20,364 bases of DNA from assembly GCA_022563075.1 (NCBI GenBank), contig JADFOC010000003.1:1-20364 (forward strand), read 5' to 3'. Every line of letters starts with the position of its first letter. The first letter of the stretch is position 1. Positions 1 to 7,239 of this stretch are shown piece after piece. A model generated the notes under the pieces. It saw only the letters and a program-made list of their open reading frames with translations. It was not told the DNA's origin and ran no database searches. The DNA is from Pseudomonadota bacterium. GTDB taxonomy: Bacteria > Pseudomonadota > Gammaproteobacteria > Pseudomonadales > Pseudohongiellaceae. The position numbers were made by a program, and so were the translations under genes.

Positions 1-216
1 TACCGTATCGTATACCACCCATTTGCCAAACTTTATCATCTAGAGTCTAAATCTAGGCCAAAAACGCCCGATGAGATGACCGCTAGCGAGCTTAGTGAAT
101 TCGAAAAAGAGTCAGATTACATGCGCAATCGTCACCGTAAATACTTTGAAAATGGCGATCCTTTTTATAATTCAAATCTCACCTTAAAACTTGAAAACTA
201 TTCCCTTAATATCTAG
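1..216 (+). CDS. Family 2 glycosyltransferase, C-terminal end (5' truncated)
   Basis: The window opens inside a reading frame that runs for 71 codons to TAG at 214-216. The translated end contains YHPFAKLYHLESKSR and, near the terminus, DPFYNSNLTL followed by ENYSL. This is the typical tail of large GT2 glycosyltransferases of O-antigen or capsule clusters, where a DPYYNPNLSL-like motif closes the domain. The catalytic domain lies outside the window, so donor and acceptor sugars cannot be judged. It points toward the minus-strand glycosyltransferase operon that follows, which supports a polysaccharide locus. Family assignment rests on the tail motif only. Confidence 0.75.
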   Translation, partial: YRIVYHPFAKLYHLESKSRPKTPDEMTASELSEFEKESDYMRNRHRKYFENGDPFYNSNLTLKLENYSLNI

Positions 217-335
217 TGAATTCCAAATTGCCTGACTGCAAATCCATCTATCTCAATAAGCCTAATCAAGGTAATTTATCAGAGATTGGGGCCCGGTACC
301 TCGAACAAATAATTGGACCGTGCAAAAATAGATAG
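216..335 (+). pseudogene. Possible short gene remnant coupled to the glycosyltransferase stop
   Basis: A GTG codon overlaps the preceding TAG stop by one base (TAGTG, 214-218) and opens a 39-codon frame ending at TAG 333-335. The product contains SIYLNKPNQGN and SEIGARYLEQIIGP. The stop/start overlap is typical of translational coupling in polysaccharide operons, so this could be the 5' stub of a lost downstream gene. There is no clear Shine-Dalgarno sequence and I recognise no family. It may equally be chance. Confidence 0.2.
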
Positions 336-379
336 AAGCTTTACAACAGACTTAACTTTAACATTGCATCACTGGAAAA

Positions 380-1312
380 TTAAAACCGACGCGCAAGCCG
401 ATAAAAAAATCTTTGCACTATCCCTATTCGAGTGCTCATACAGGCCGAAATACTCAAGCCAAGATTCTCACGTATGGACAGCTGTTTGCCAAATCGTCGT
501 TTGAAGTCCGCCGCCTGCCTGGCAACTTCAATCAAGTGTTCATTTGGCCGGCGACCGAATAGTTTGTGCCAGAACGACCTGCTCATCGGTCTAGGTGCGG
601 AAAATTTCTTCGCGCCAATAGTATTACTTCTGTGTTGGCGATAATGCACCAAAGGAGTTTCCAGAAATATGAGCTTCCCGAATGCAGAAGCCACCATCGC
701 CAGCCACCAATCGTGCATGATGGCTTCTTTAGAGACCGGTATTGACTTCTTTGCCAGGGATTCATTAATGAGATCGGTACAACCTGTAACTAGATTGCTA
801 ATGACAATGTTTGGAAAGCGATTACGTTCTATCTCTAGACCTTGATAACGAATAAGCGATTCGGCAATGGCCGTATTCTGTTCGGATACCACTTGAAGAT
901 CACTGTGAATGAGAACTGGCAAGGCCTCATCGGATGCTTCCGCTTGTAGCATTACAGCAATTTGTTTCTCAATCTTCGTCGCATACCAGATATCGTCCTG
1001 ATCGCAAAACATCATATAGGCTTTTTCGAGACCTAGTTTCTGCTTGTTCTCGAGCACGTATTCGATCAGATAGGAAAAACTACCGCTTGCCCCCCTGTTT
1101 TTACCGTCCTGTTCGAGCAAGTGAATCCTGTCGGGATAATCAGCAACATAACGCACCAGCACACTGACCGTGTTATCGCTAGATCCATCATCACGGACCA
1201 CGATTGAAAAATTGGAATAGGACTGCGATAAGATAGAGTCGAGCTGCTCGGCAAGATACTTGTCGCCATTGTATGTCGACAGCAGAATGGCAACTTTAGG
1301 CTGAGGACTCAT
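380..1312 (-). CDS. Family 2 glycosyltransferase (GT-A fold)
   Basis: A 310-residue protein that should transfer an activated sugar, probably from a nucleotide-diphosphate donor, during surface polysaccharide assembly on the cytoplasmic side of the inner membrane. The GT2 hallmarks are in order: VAILLSTYNG at residues 7-16, the nucleotide-binding DDGSSDNT at 41-48, the metal-binding CDQDDIW at 103-109 (DxD-type), HDWWLAM at 200-206, and YRQHRSNTIGA at 224-234. The arrangement resembles the WcaA/RfbN-like rhamnosyltransferase group, but the sugar cannot be read from sequence. The C-terminus is basic. It starts 6 bp after the stop of the upstream glycosyltransferase, so it is the last gene of a minus-strand operon. 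The family is secure; the substrate is unknown. Confidence 0.9.
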   Translation of the reverse strand: MSPQPKVAILLSTYNGDKYLAEQLDSILSQSYSNFSIVVRDDGSSDNTVSVLVRYVADYPDRIHLLEQDGKNRGASGSFSYLIEYVLENKQKLGLEKAYMMFCDQDDIWYATKIEKQIAVMLQAEASDEALPVLIHSDLQVVSEQNTAIAESLIRYQGLEIERNRFPNIVISNLVTGCTDLINESLAKKSIPVSKEAIMHDWWLAMVASAFGKLIFLETPLVHYRQHRSNTIGAKKFSAPRPMSRSFWHKLFGRRPNEHLIEVARQAADFKRRFGKQLSIRENLGLSISACMSTRIGIVQRFFYRLARRF

Positions 1313-1318
1313 AGCGGA

Positions 1319-2227
1319 TCAACTTAATGATTTGGCGTCCCTGATACCGGAACGAATATTATGCCAATACTGCTTCCGATCATTGGAAGAAAGCAGCAGC
1401 CAGCCTGCTTTAATGAAAAACCGAATCATGTCTCGCACCTTCCAACCCAGTGGCGAATAAGTAACGCTGTAGAGATGGGTCCTGTTTCTACTGGAGTAAT
1501 AAGTTCGGGATGGGTTGTGCTGAGCCATTATCCCGGCGCGTACCAGAGGGCTCAAGCTGCGCTCTCCGATCGCGTGATAGAGTACAGCTTCATCGGTCCC
1601 GATTAAATCAAAGCCTTTGGACTTCGCACGAAAACACCACTCCAAATCCACATTATCGATAAAATAGCTCTCCTTCATTCCGCCTATTTCATCGATGTTC
1701 TTCAAAATTACCAAGGTGCCTGAAGTTATAAGAAAGTCGGCCACGAAGTGGTTTTTGCTATTGGCAAATACCCGATCGGAACGAAGCATCAGCCGATTGA
1801 ATAACTTGAAGGGTGTCTGCCTCATAGTTTGGGGATTGATGATTCGGGGTCCGACCGCCGCTATCCCTTTCTCGCTGTGCTGATTGGCATCTAGGTAAGC
1901 CGAAATCATCCGGTTAACGAATAAATCACAGAGGCTGCTATCTTGATCAAACAGGAATACGTAGTCGCAATTATTCTCAAGCGCCCACTCAATTCCATAA
2001 TTAAGTGCTTTGGCCAAGCCCTCATTGTCGAGCAACCGAATAAGCTTCTTACATCTATCATAAACAGTTATGGATTCAGCGAGACTTTCGATATCGGGAG
2101 TTCCATTATCAATCACCACAAAATCCGTTTCCTTGTTTAACTGGCCCAGCAGCTTCAGCAGGGCAGTTATGTCAGGATTATAAGTTACGACAATGGCACA
2201 ACTTTTATCTGTGATTGTTTTGCTCAT
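1319..2227 (-). CDS. Rhamnosyltransferase-like GT2 glycosyltransferase
   Basis: A 302-residue GT2 enzyme. It carries CAIVVTYNPD at residues 10-19, VVIDNGT at 37-43, the segment LDNEGLAKALNYGIE at 66-80, the DxD-containing FLFDQDSS at 91-98, the acceptor-loop SGTLVI at 169-174 and FIDNVDLEWCFRAKSKG at 189-205. This spacing matches the RfbF/rhamnosyltransferase subfamily that adds dTDP-L-rhamnose to lipid-linked O-antigen. Rhamnose as donor is an inference from the subfamily, and no rml genes are visible here. It sits 15 bp downstream of the membrane-protein gene and 6 bp upstream of the next glycosyltransferase, consistent with one transcript. Confidence 0.9.
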   Translation of the reverse strand: MSKTITDKSCAIVVTYNPDITALLKLLGQLNKETDFVVIDNGTPDIESLAESITVYDRCKKLIRLLDNEGLAKALNYGIEWALENNCDYVFLFDQDSSLCDLFVNRMISAYLDANQHSEKGIAAVGPRIINPQTMRQTPFKLFNRLMLRSDRVFANSKNHFVADFLITSGTLVILKNIDEIGGMKESYFIDNVDLEWCFRAKSKGFDLIGTDEAVLYHAIGERSLSPLVRAGIMAQHNPSRTYYSSRNRTHLYSVTYSPLGWKVRDMIRFFIKAGWLLLSSNDRKQYWHNIRSGIRDAKSLS

Positions 2228-2242
2228 ATCGAGTTACTAAGC

Positions 2243-2761
2243 TTATGCATCACCAGGCACTTCAGCAGATGCGCCGATAAGCTCTGGCTTGCTTTTTGCT
2301 ATAATCAGGAAGTACAGAATCGAACCGATACCAATACTAAGCCCTACTACGACACCGGCGTCGAGAATGCCACGCCATGGTTGTGGCAAGATCCCGGCGA
2401 TCAAGATGAAGCAAATTATCATTATTGTAAGGCCAAACGATACAAGTTTCCGCTTCTTAGTTGTATAGATATAACCCATACAGAATAGTGGGGCTAATAG
2501 AATATGATCGATTCGAGGATTATCATGCAGATAGCTAGCACGCATTACCACCCGGGGAGCGAAGCCCCGATGGAACCCTTTGTATCCTTCAGCATAAGCC
2601 ATGTATACCACACTGAATATGAGGACCAACCAATGCCATTTGCTCATGGGTGAATTTTCCAGATCCAAGGCTATTGGCGCCAGCCTGAAGACAGCGAACA
2701 ACAGCAAGCATAGAACGCCGCCTACGCCCCATGCAAATCCGAATACTCTCACAATAGTCAT
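2243..2761 (-). CDS. Small multi-spanning membrane protein of unknown function
   Basis: A 172-residue protein with about four hydrophobic segments, near residues 5-30, 43-60, 105-126 and 132-155. The central hydrophilic stretch contains EGYKGFHRGFAPRVV, followed by HDNPRIDHILLAPLFCMGYIY. The motif seems familiar from uncharacterised membrane proteins of gammaproteobacteria, but I cannot attach a function. It is the promoter-proximal gene of the minus-strand operon with two glycosyltransferases, so a role near polysaccharide export or envelope assembly is only guilt by association. The ATG start lies about 15 nt downstream of the predicted transcription start. Confidence 0.7.
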   Translation of the reverse strand: MTIVRVFGFAWGVGGVLCLLLFAVFRLAPIALDLENSPMSKWHWLVLIFSVVYMAYAEGYKGFHRGFAPRVVMRASYLHDNPRIDHILLAPLFCMGYIYTTKKRKLVSFGLTIMIICFILIAGILPQPWRGILDAGVVVGLSIGIGSILYFLIIAKSKPELIGASAEVPGDA

Positions 2762-2782
2762 TAACCCGTTCTCGAAACACCT

Positions 2783-2812
2783 ATTATAACGGCTTTGACA
2801 GATAAGCTGTAA
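2783..2812 (-). promoter_or_regulatory. Predicted sigma-70 promoter of the glycosyltransferase operon
   Basis: On the minus strand a perfect TATAAT (2788 down to 2783) is preceded 18 bp upstream by TTACAG (2812 down to 2807), a partial match to TTGACA. Transcription would begin near 2776 and leave a leader of about 15 nt before the ATG at 2761. The -10 is strong and the -35 is weak. Confidence 0.5.
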
Positions 2813-2823
2813 ATCATCTCAAA

Positions 2824-2929
2824 CCCCGGCGCATGCACCCCGGCGCCGTCGCTTCTGTCGATTAAGTGGGATATGATCTCGCCTTGAATTTGGCTGCTAG
2901 CCCAAGAGCGCCATTACTGTATCTGGCGC
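2824..2929. repeat. GC-rich direct and inverted repeats upstream of gshB
   Basis: A 9-bp direct repeat CCCCGGCGC occurs at 2824-2832 and 2838-2846. Further on, GCGCCA (2908-2913) and TGGCGC (2924-2929) form a 6-bp inverted repeat with a 10-nt loop ending 35 nt before the gshB start. The GGCGC/GCGCC blocks are complementary to each other and stand out from the AT-richer surroundings. They may shape the gshB leader or bind a regulator; no known riboswitch consensus was recognised. Confidence 0.4.
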
Positions 2930-2964
2930 ACTGAGTAACAGCGAATTACGACAGGACCAAATCT

Positions 2965-3921
2965 ATGAGTGTGAAACTTGGTGTCGTGATGGATCCAATC
3001 GAATCCATCGTAGTTAAAAAAGATACGACTCTAGCGATGTTGTTGGCAGCCCAGAAGCGTGGCTGGGTCATTTACTACATGCTGCAAGCCGGTCTCTACA
3101 TGGATCAAGGCAGCAGCAGAGCGATTTGTCACACCCTGTCGGTTGAGGACGATGAAAACGACTGGTACAGACTCGGTAGCAAGTCCGATCTGGCGTTGTC
3201 TGACCTCGACGTGGTGCTGATGCGTATAGATCCACCAGTTGACATGAATTACATATATACCACCTATCTTCTGGAACAAGCTCAACGCGAAGGCACATTG
3301 ATCGTGAATGATCCGCAAAGTTTGCGTGATTGTAATGAAAAACTCTTCGCCACCCAGTTTCCACAATGCTGTCCGCCATTAATGGTGGGCTGTGCAATAG
3401 AAAGGCTAAAGGCCTTCCACGATCAGCACGAAGATGTAATATATAAGCCGCTCGATGGGATGGGTGGCGCCTCCATCTTTAGAGTGACCGCCAATGATCC
3501 TAATCTCAATGTCATTATTGAAACCCTGACGGTCAACGGCAGCAAACAAATCATGGCGCAGAAGTTTCTGCCAGAAATAGCAGATGGTGATAAGCGAATA
3601 TTGCTAATTGACGGAGAACCAGTGCGCTACACCCTGGCCAGAATCCCGGCAGACGATGAAACGCGGGGAAATCTGGCTGCTGGCGGCACCGGGGTCGCAC
3701 AAGAGCTTAGCGACCGGGATCGCTGGATTTGTGAGCAGATAAGCCCTGTACTCAAGGAAAAAGGCCTGATGTTTGTTGGAATCGATGTGATTGGTGACTA
3801 CTTAACAGAAATCAATGTCACCAGTCCCACCTGCATTCGGGAAATCGATCGGGCATTTGACCTGGACATTGCCGGCGATCTGATGACTTGCATTGAGCAA
3901 AAATTGCAACTGCCTCACTAA
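2965..3921 (+). CDS. gshB: Glutathione synthetase
   Basis: A 318-residue cytosolic ATP-grasp enzyme that joins gamma-glutamylcysteine and glycine, the second step of glutathione synthesis. Visible motifs are VVLMRIDPP at residues 83-91, NDPQSLRDCNEK at 115-126, the ATP-grasp glycine loop KPLDGMGG at 161-168, GDKRILLIDGE at 208-218, RGNLAAGG at 234-241 and INVTSPTCIREI at 283-294, all standard for bacterial GshB of 315-320 residues. The ATG start aligns with the family N-terminus (KLGVVMDPIESI). tonB begins 30 bp downstream on the same strand. The gshB-tonB-yqgE-yqgF order is the one found in Pseudomonas, where it lies beside pilus chemosensory genes. Confidence 0.97.
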   Translation: MSVKLGVVMDPIESIVVKKDTTLAMLLAAQKRGWVIYYMLQAGLYMDQGSSRAICHTLSVEDDENDWYRLGSKSDLALSDLDVVLMRIDPPVDMNYIYTTYLLEQAQREGTLIVNDPQSLRDCNEKLFATQFPQCCPPLMVGCAIERLKAFHDQHEDVIYKPLDGMGGASIFRVTANDPNLNVIIETLTVNGSKQIMAQKFLPEIADGDKRILLIDGEPVRYTLARIPADDETRGNLAAGGTGVAQELSDRDRWICEQISPVLKEKGLMFVGIDVIGDYLTEINVTSPTCIREIDRAFDLDIAGDLMTCIEQKLQLPH

Positions 3922-3951
3922 CTTCCCCCACCATCAGGCAGAGGAACACAC

Positions 3952-4827
3952 ATGGCAATTTCCGACGACGATCTTTCCAGAGAACGTTTCGGTTTTACCG
4001 TATTCCTGTCGGCCTGTTTCCATGCCATCGTCATACTGGGCGTAGGCTTCACCTATCTGGGAGAACTCAGTAGCGAGCCTGCTCTGGAAGTTACCATGGC
4101 ACAGTACCGGAGTGAATTCGCTCCGGAGAACCCCGATTTTCTGGCACAGGAAAATCAAGCCGGTAGTGGCACTCTGGACACGGCAGCAACACCCAGCACT
4201 CCTTTCGAGTCCGATTTTAACGACGATGTGATTCGAGAGGTGGTGCCAGTTCCCCAATCGCCTGAACCACTCAAAGAGGTTGAAATCGAAGATACTGCGG
4301 TGATCTCGACGTTTCGGAATGAAAATGAGATACGACAGCAACTCGATGAAATTGAACCAGAGCAAGATCGACTGCTCTCGGATCAGTCCACGCCCGAAGA
4401 GCTAAGCCTTGCCATCGCCAGCCTGCAGGCGCAATTGGACCTGCAACGCCAGGCATACGCGAAGAGACCTCGAAGATATACTATCTCTTCTGCTTCTACC
4501 AAGAAGAGCCATGACGCCCTTTATCTGGACAATTGGCGTAGACGGATTGAAGCGGTCGGTAATATCAACTATCCAGAAGAAGCCCGGCGCAGACAGATCT
4601 ATGGCAGCCTGCGCCTCTTAGTCGCTATACTACCTGATGGAGCGGTGGAAGATATTCAGATATTGCAGTCTTCAGGGCATAGTATTCTGGATCAGGCAGC
4701 CGTTGAAATCGTTAATCTGGCGGCACCTTTTAATCCCTTTCCTGAGGCAATGCGTGCAGAAGTTGATATACTGGAAATCATTCGCACCTGGCGATTTCAT
4801 GAAGGTAACGCACTTACCAGTTACTAA
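3952..4827 (+). CDS. TonB-family energy transducer (TonB3-like)
   Basis: A 291-residue inner-membrane protein with a periplasmic C-terminus. An N-terminal anchor at about residues 13-36 holds the S-x3-H motif of TonB (S20, H24), which couples to ExbB/ExbD. The linker is acidic rather than rich in Pro-Lys and passes into a probable coiled coil at about 125-170. The C-terminal TonB domain, about 195-283, contains NYPEEARRRQIYGSLRLLV, LPDGAVEDIQILQSSGH and IIRTWRF. The gene has a strong Shine-Dalgarno GAGGAA (3941-3946), 5 nt before ATG. By position it matches the TonB3 gene of Pseudomonas aeruginosa, which affects twitching motility; that role here is inference. No exbBD is present in the window. 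Confidence 0.88.
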   Translation: MAISDDDLSRERFGFTVFLSACFHAIVILGVGFTYLGELSSEPALEVTMAQYRSEFAPENPDFLAQENQAGSGTLDTAATPSTPFESDFNDDVIREVVPVPQSPEPLKEVEIEDTAVISTFRNENEIRQQLDEIEPEQDRLLSDQSTPEELSLAIASLQAQLDLQRQAYAKRPRRYTISSASTKKSHDALYLDNWRRRIEAVGNINYPEEARRRQIYGSLRLLVAILPDGAVEDIQILQSSGHSILDQAAVEIVNLAAPFNPFPEAMRAEVDILEIIRTWRFHEGNALTSY

Positions 4828-4861
4828 TTTGTCGATGGCTTACTGCTAAAAAATCAACTAC

Positions 4862-5440
4862 ATGAACGACAAAAACAACTCAGATTTTCTGGAACATCAA
4901 TTTTTAGTCGCAATGCCGCAGTTGGCGGATTCTTATTTTGCGAATACAGTGACTTATTTGTGGAAACACAATGAACACGGCGCACTGGGAATAATCATCA
5001 ACAAGCCTCTGCAAGCCTGTATCGCCGATATTTTCGATGAGTTAGATATAATCTGTGCTGTGGATGAAGGTCCTTTCCAGCGACAACGGGTTCTCGCCGG
5101 GGGCCCAGTCGAGCGCGACAAGGGATTTATTATTCATGATGCCGGTCATTCCTGGGAATCATCAATCTCCATTAACTCCGACATCGCTATCTGCACATCT
5201 AAGACTATATTACAGGACATTGCATCTGGCGGTGGCCCAGATAATTATCTAGTGGCGTTGGGCTGCGCTGGGTGGGAAGCCGGTCAACTGGAGCGCGAAA
5301 TTATTGATAATGCCTGGCTTACTACTCCTGCCAGTACCGATCTGATATTTTCGAGTGACTATGCAGCCAAAGCCAAAGCCGCCGCTGCCTTGCTTGGCAT
5401 CGATCTGCACCAATTATCACCTAATGCTGGTCATTCTTGA
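4862..5440 (+). CDS. yqgE: YqgE/AlgH family protein
   Basis: A 192-residue protein of the UPF0301 family. The start region LEHQFLVAMPQL (about 10-21) and the motif GALGIIINKPL (40-50) are the family hallmarks, and VLAGGPV followed by KGFIIHD (residues 77-94) fits the conserved middle. AlgH was linked to alginate regulation in Pseudomonas, but the biochemical function remains unsettled. It lies 34 bp after tonB and 26 bp before yqgF, the conserved arrangement in gammaproteobacteria. The Shine-Dalgarno signal is weak. Confidence 0.94.
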   Translation: MNDKNNSDFLEHQFLVAMPQLADSYFANTVTYLWKHNEHGALGIIINKPLQACIADIFDELDIICAVDEGPFQRQRVLAGGPVERDKGFIIHDAGHSWESSISINSDIAICTSKTILQDIASGGGPDNYLVALGCAGWEAGQLEREIIDNAWLTTPASTDLIFSSDYAAKAKAAAALLGIDLHQLSPNAGHS

Positions 5441-5466
5441 GTGTCGTGAGCTAGCGATTCTACTCC

Positions 5467-5952
5467 ATGAGCCTTGATTCATTTCCAGCAATCAGCAATA
5501 AACCTGTATCGGCTCTGGCTTTCGACTATGGCACGCAGCGTATTGGCGTTGCCTTTGGACAGAGTCTAAGCTCCACGGCCGAAGCTGTAACCGTGCTTAA
5601 GGCGAAGGATGGGATTCCAAACTGGGAACAAATTGGGGCACTGATTGATCGGTGGCAGCCAGACATTTTTGTCGTTGGCCTACCTTATAATCTGGACGGT
5701 TCAGAAAGCGAATTACTGGTTCGGGCAATAAAATTCGGTAATCGTCTCAACGGTCGTTTTAATAAACCATGCTATGGAATAGATGAGCGGCTATCTTCGA
5801 AGGCGGCGATCGAGCAGGTTGTTGCTCAAAACAGCGGGACAAGAAAAAGAGCTGCCATCGACGACATAGCAGCTCAGATCATTTTGGAAAACTGGTTTAC
5901 CGAACTAAATCTACAAATTCGTGTTACTGAACCAGAAAATGAGTTGCCTTAG
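5467..5952 (+). CDS. yqgF: Holliday junction resolvase-like protein YqgF/RuvX
   Basis: A 161-residue RNase H-fold protein, reported to act in 16S rRNA 5' maturation and proposed as a Holliday junction resolvase. ALAFDYGTQRIGVA (17-29 region) gives catalytic D20, GLPYNLDGSES spans 71-81, E107 sits in GIDERLSS, and D132-D133 in AAIDDIAA supplies the final acidic residue. All expected acidic residues are present. An in-frame stop just upstream (5452-5454) makes ATG 5467 the first usable start. Its TAG stop (5950-5952) overlaps the TAA stop of convergent pilT (5949-5951 on the other strand). The pyr genes that follow in Pseudomonas are absent. Confidence 0.95.
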   Translation: MSLDSFPAISNKPVSALAFDYGTQRIGVAFGQSLSSTAEAVTVLKAKDGIPNWEQIGALIDRWQPDIFVVGLPYNLDGSESELLVRAIKFGNRLNGRFNKPCYGIDERLSSKAAIEQVVAQNSGTRKRAAIDDIAAQIILENWFTELNLQIRVTEPENELP

Positions 5953-6983
5953 AAATCTTCTTGTATCTTCGCCTTAGATCTGGCTTCTTCTCTGTTAATC
6001 AAGCCTTTGGATAACAGATCTTTAAGGCACTGATCCAGAGCTTGCATTCCCACGGATGCCCCGGTCTGTATCGCGGAATACATCTGTGCCACCTTACCTT
6101 CACGAATCAGGTTTATAATCGCCGACGTACCCATCATGATTTCATGGGCTGCGACACGACCACCACCTGGTTTCTTCAGCAGAATTTGCGAGACTACACA
6201 TTGTAGAGATTCTGACAACATGGAGCGTATCATGTCCTTCTCCGCAGCCGGGAATACATCGATGACCCGGTCTATAGTCTTTGCAGCAGAAGTGGTGTGC
6301 AAAGTGCCGAAAACCAAATGACCGGTTTCGGCAGCGGTCAATGCCAGGCGAATTGTTTCCAGATCCCGCAACTCACCCACCAGAATAATGTCGGGGTCTT
6401 CGCGCAATGCTGAACGCAGCGCCTCGCTAAAGCCCAAGGTATCACGGTGTACCTCACGCTGATTGATCAGACATTTTTTACTCTGGTGAACGAATTCGAC
6501 GGGGTCTTCGATGGTCAGAATATGCTCATACCGGGTGTCGTTTATATAGTCTATCATCGCTGCCATCGTGGTGCTTTTGCCAGAACCAGTCGGTCCAGTA
6601 ATCACCACCAGACCACGAGGTACATCAGATATTTGCCTGAATATATCACCCATACCCAGCTGCTCCATGGAGAGTATTTTCGAGGGGATGGTTCGAAACA
6701 CAGCAGCCGCGCCACGATTCTGCACAAATGCATTTACCCGGAAGCGAGCAAGATTGGGTACTTCGAAGGAGAAGTCAGTTTCCCAAAATTCTTCGTAAGT
6801 TTTGCGCTGCTTGTCATTCATGATTTCATAAATCAGCGCATGCACGTCCTTATGATCCATTTCCGGTATATTGATACGGCGAATATCTCCATCTACACGT
6901 ATCAATGGAGGCATACCGGCAGAGATGTGCAAATCTGATGCACCCTGCTTGACGCTAAATCCCAATAATTCTGTAATATCCAT
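5949..6983 (-). CDS. pilT: Type IV pilus retraction ATPase PilT
   Basis: A 344-residue cytoplasmic hexameric ATPase that depolymerises type IV pili for twitching motility and DNA uptake. Residues 15-32 (GASDLHISAGMPPLIRVD) are the PAS-like N-domain. Walker A GPTGSGKST is at 130-138, the Asp box ILTIEDPVEF at 155-164, Walker B IILVGELRD at 199-207 and the His box GHLVFGTLHTTSA at 221-233. The C-terminal retraction motif reads AIINLIRE at 288-295, close to the AIRNLIRE consensus with Ile in place of Arg. The length equals that of Pseudomonas PilT. A Shine-Dalgarno AGAGG/AAGG precedes the ATG. The usual pilU partner does not follow; the gene instead runs into convergent yqgF. Confidence 0.97.
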   Translation of the reverse strand: MDITELLGFSVKQGASDLHISAGMPPLIRVDGDIRRINIPEMDHKDVHALIYEIMNDKQRKTYEEFWETDFSFEVPNLARFRVNAFVQNRGAAAVFRTIPSKILSMEQLGMGDIFRQISDVPRGLVVITGPTGSGKSTTMAAMIDYINDTRYEHILTIEDPVEFVHQSKKCLINQREVHRDTLGFSEALRSALREDPDIILVGELRDLETIRLALTAAETGHLVFGTLHTTSAAKTIDRVIDVFPAAEKDMIRSMLSESLQCVVSQILLKKPGGGRVAAHEIMMGTSAIINLIREGKVAQMYSAIQTGASVGMQALDQCLKDLLSKGLINREEARSKAKIQEDF

Positions 6984-7029
6984 CAGCCTTACCTCTAACA
7001 GTAGTTAGGAACTTCAGAATAAATATGGC

Positions 7030-7239
7030 ATGGAAAGTGCTGCTCGATACCGAAACCGGCTGCAATCCGATAGTGTTGCCTTCTTATTTTCAGGCGTTCT
7101 TCATTTCCTATTTTTAGCGCTTTTACCACTAGCCATTAGTGACAACCTCACCTATAGTACCTGTCCTTTGGCCAATATCCCAGTCCTAGCCAGTGTAAAA
7201 AATCAGCGAGAACGTGACCAGCATAGCAGAAAAAATTGA
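7030..7239 (+). CDS. Hypothetical 69-residue protein with a TonB-like membrane anchor
   Basis: A short frame between divergent pilT and yggS. It has a basic N-terminus (ARYRNRLQSDS) and one strong membrane segment with FLFSGVLHFLFLALLPLA, about residues 19-36. That segment has the same S-x3-H spacing as the TonB anchor encoded at 3952. The remaining 33 residues are polar and resemble no TonB linker. No convincing Shine-Dalgarno precedes the ATG, and the frame overlaps the yggS start by 26 nt. It may be a 5' remnant of a second tonB-like gene, a small membrane protein, or chance. Confidence 0.3.
   Translation: MESAARYRNRLQSDSVAFLFSGVLHFLFLALLPLAISDNLTYSTCPLANIPVLASVKNQRERDQHSRKN

Noticed and set aside
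288..304. Cluster of GGGCCC and GGTACC sites resembling a plasmid polylinker
   Set aside because: Only about 13 nt match such a linker, the flanks do not, and the stretch reads through a native-looking frame. Chance is more likely than vector contamination.
313..504. 63-codon + strand frame with TTG start
   Set aside because: Most of it lies antisense to the glycosyltransferase gene, and the product has no recognisable motif or ribosome binding site.
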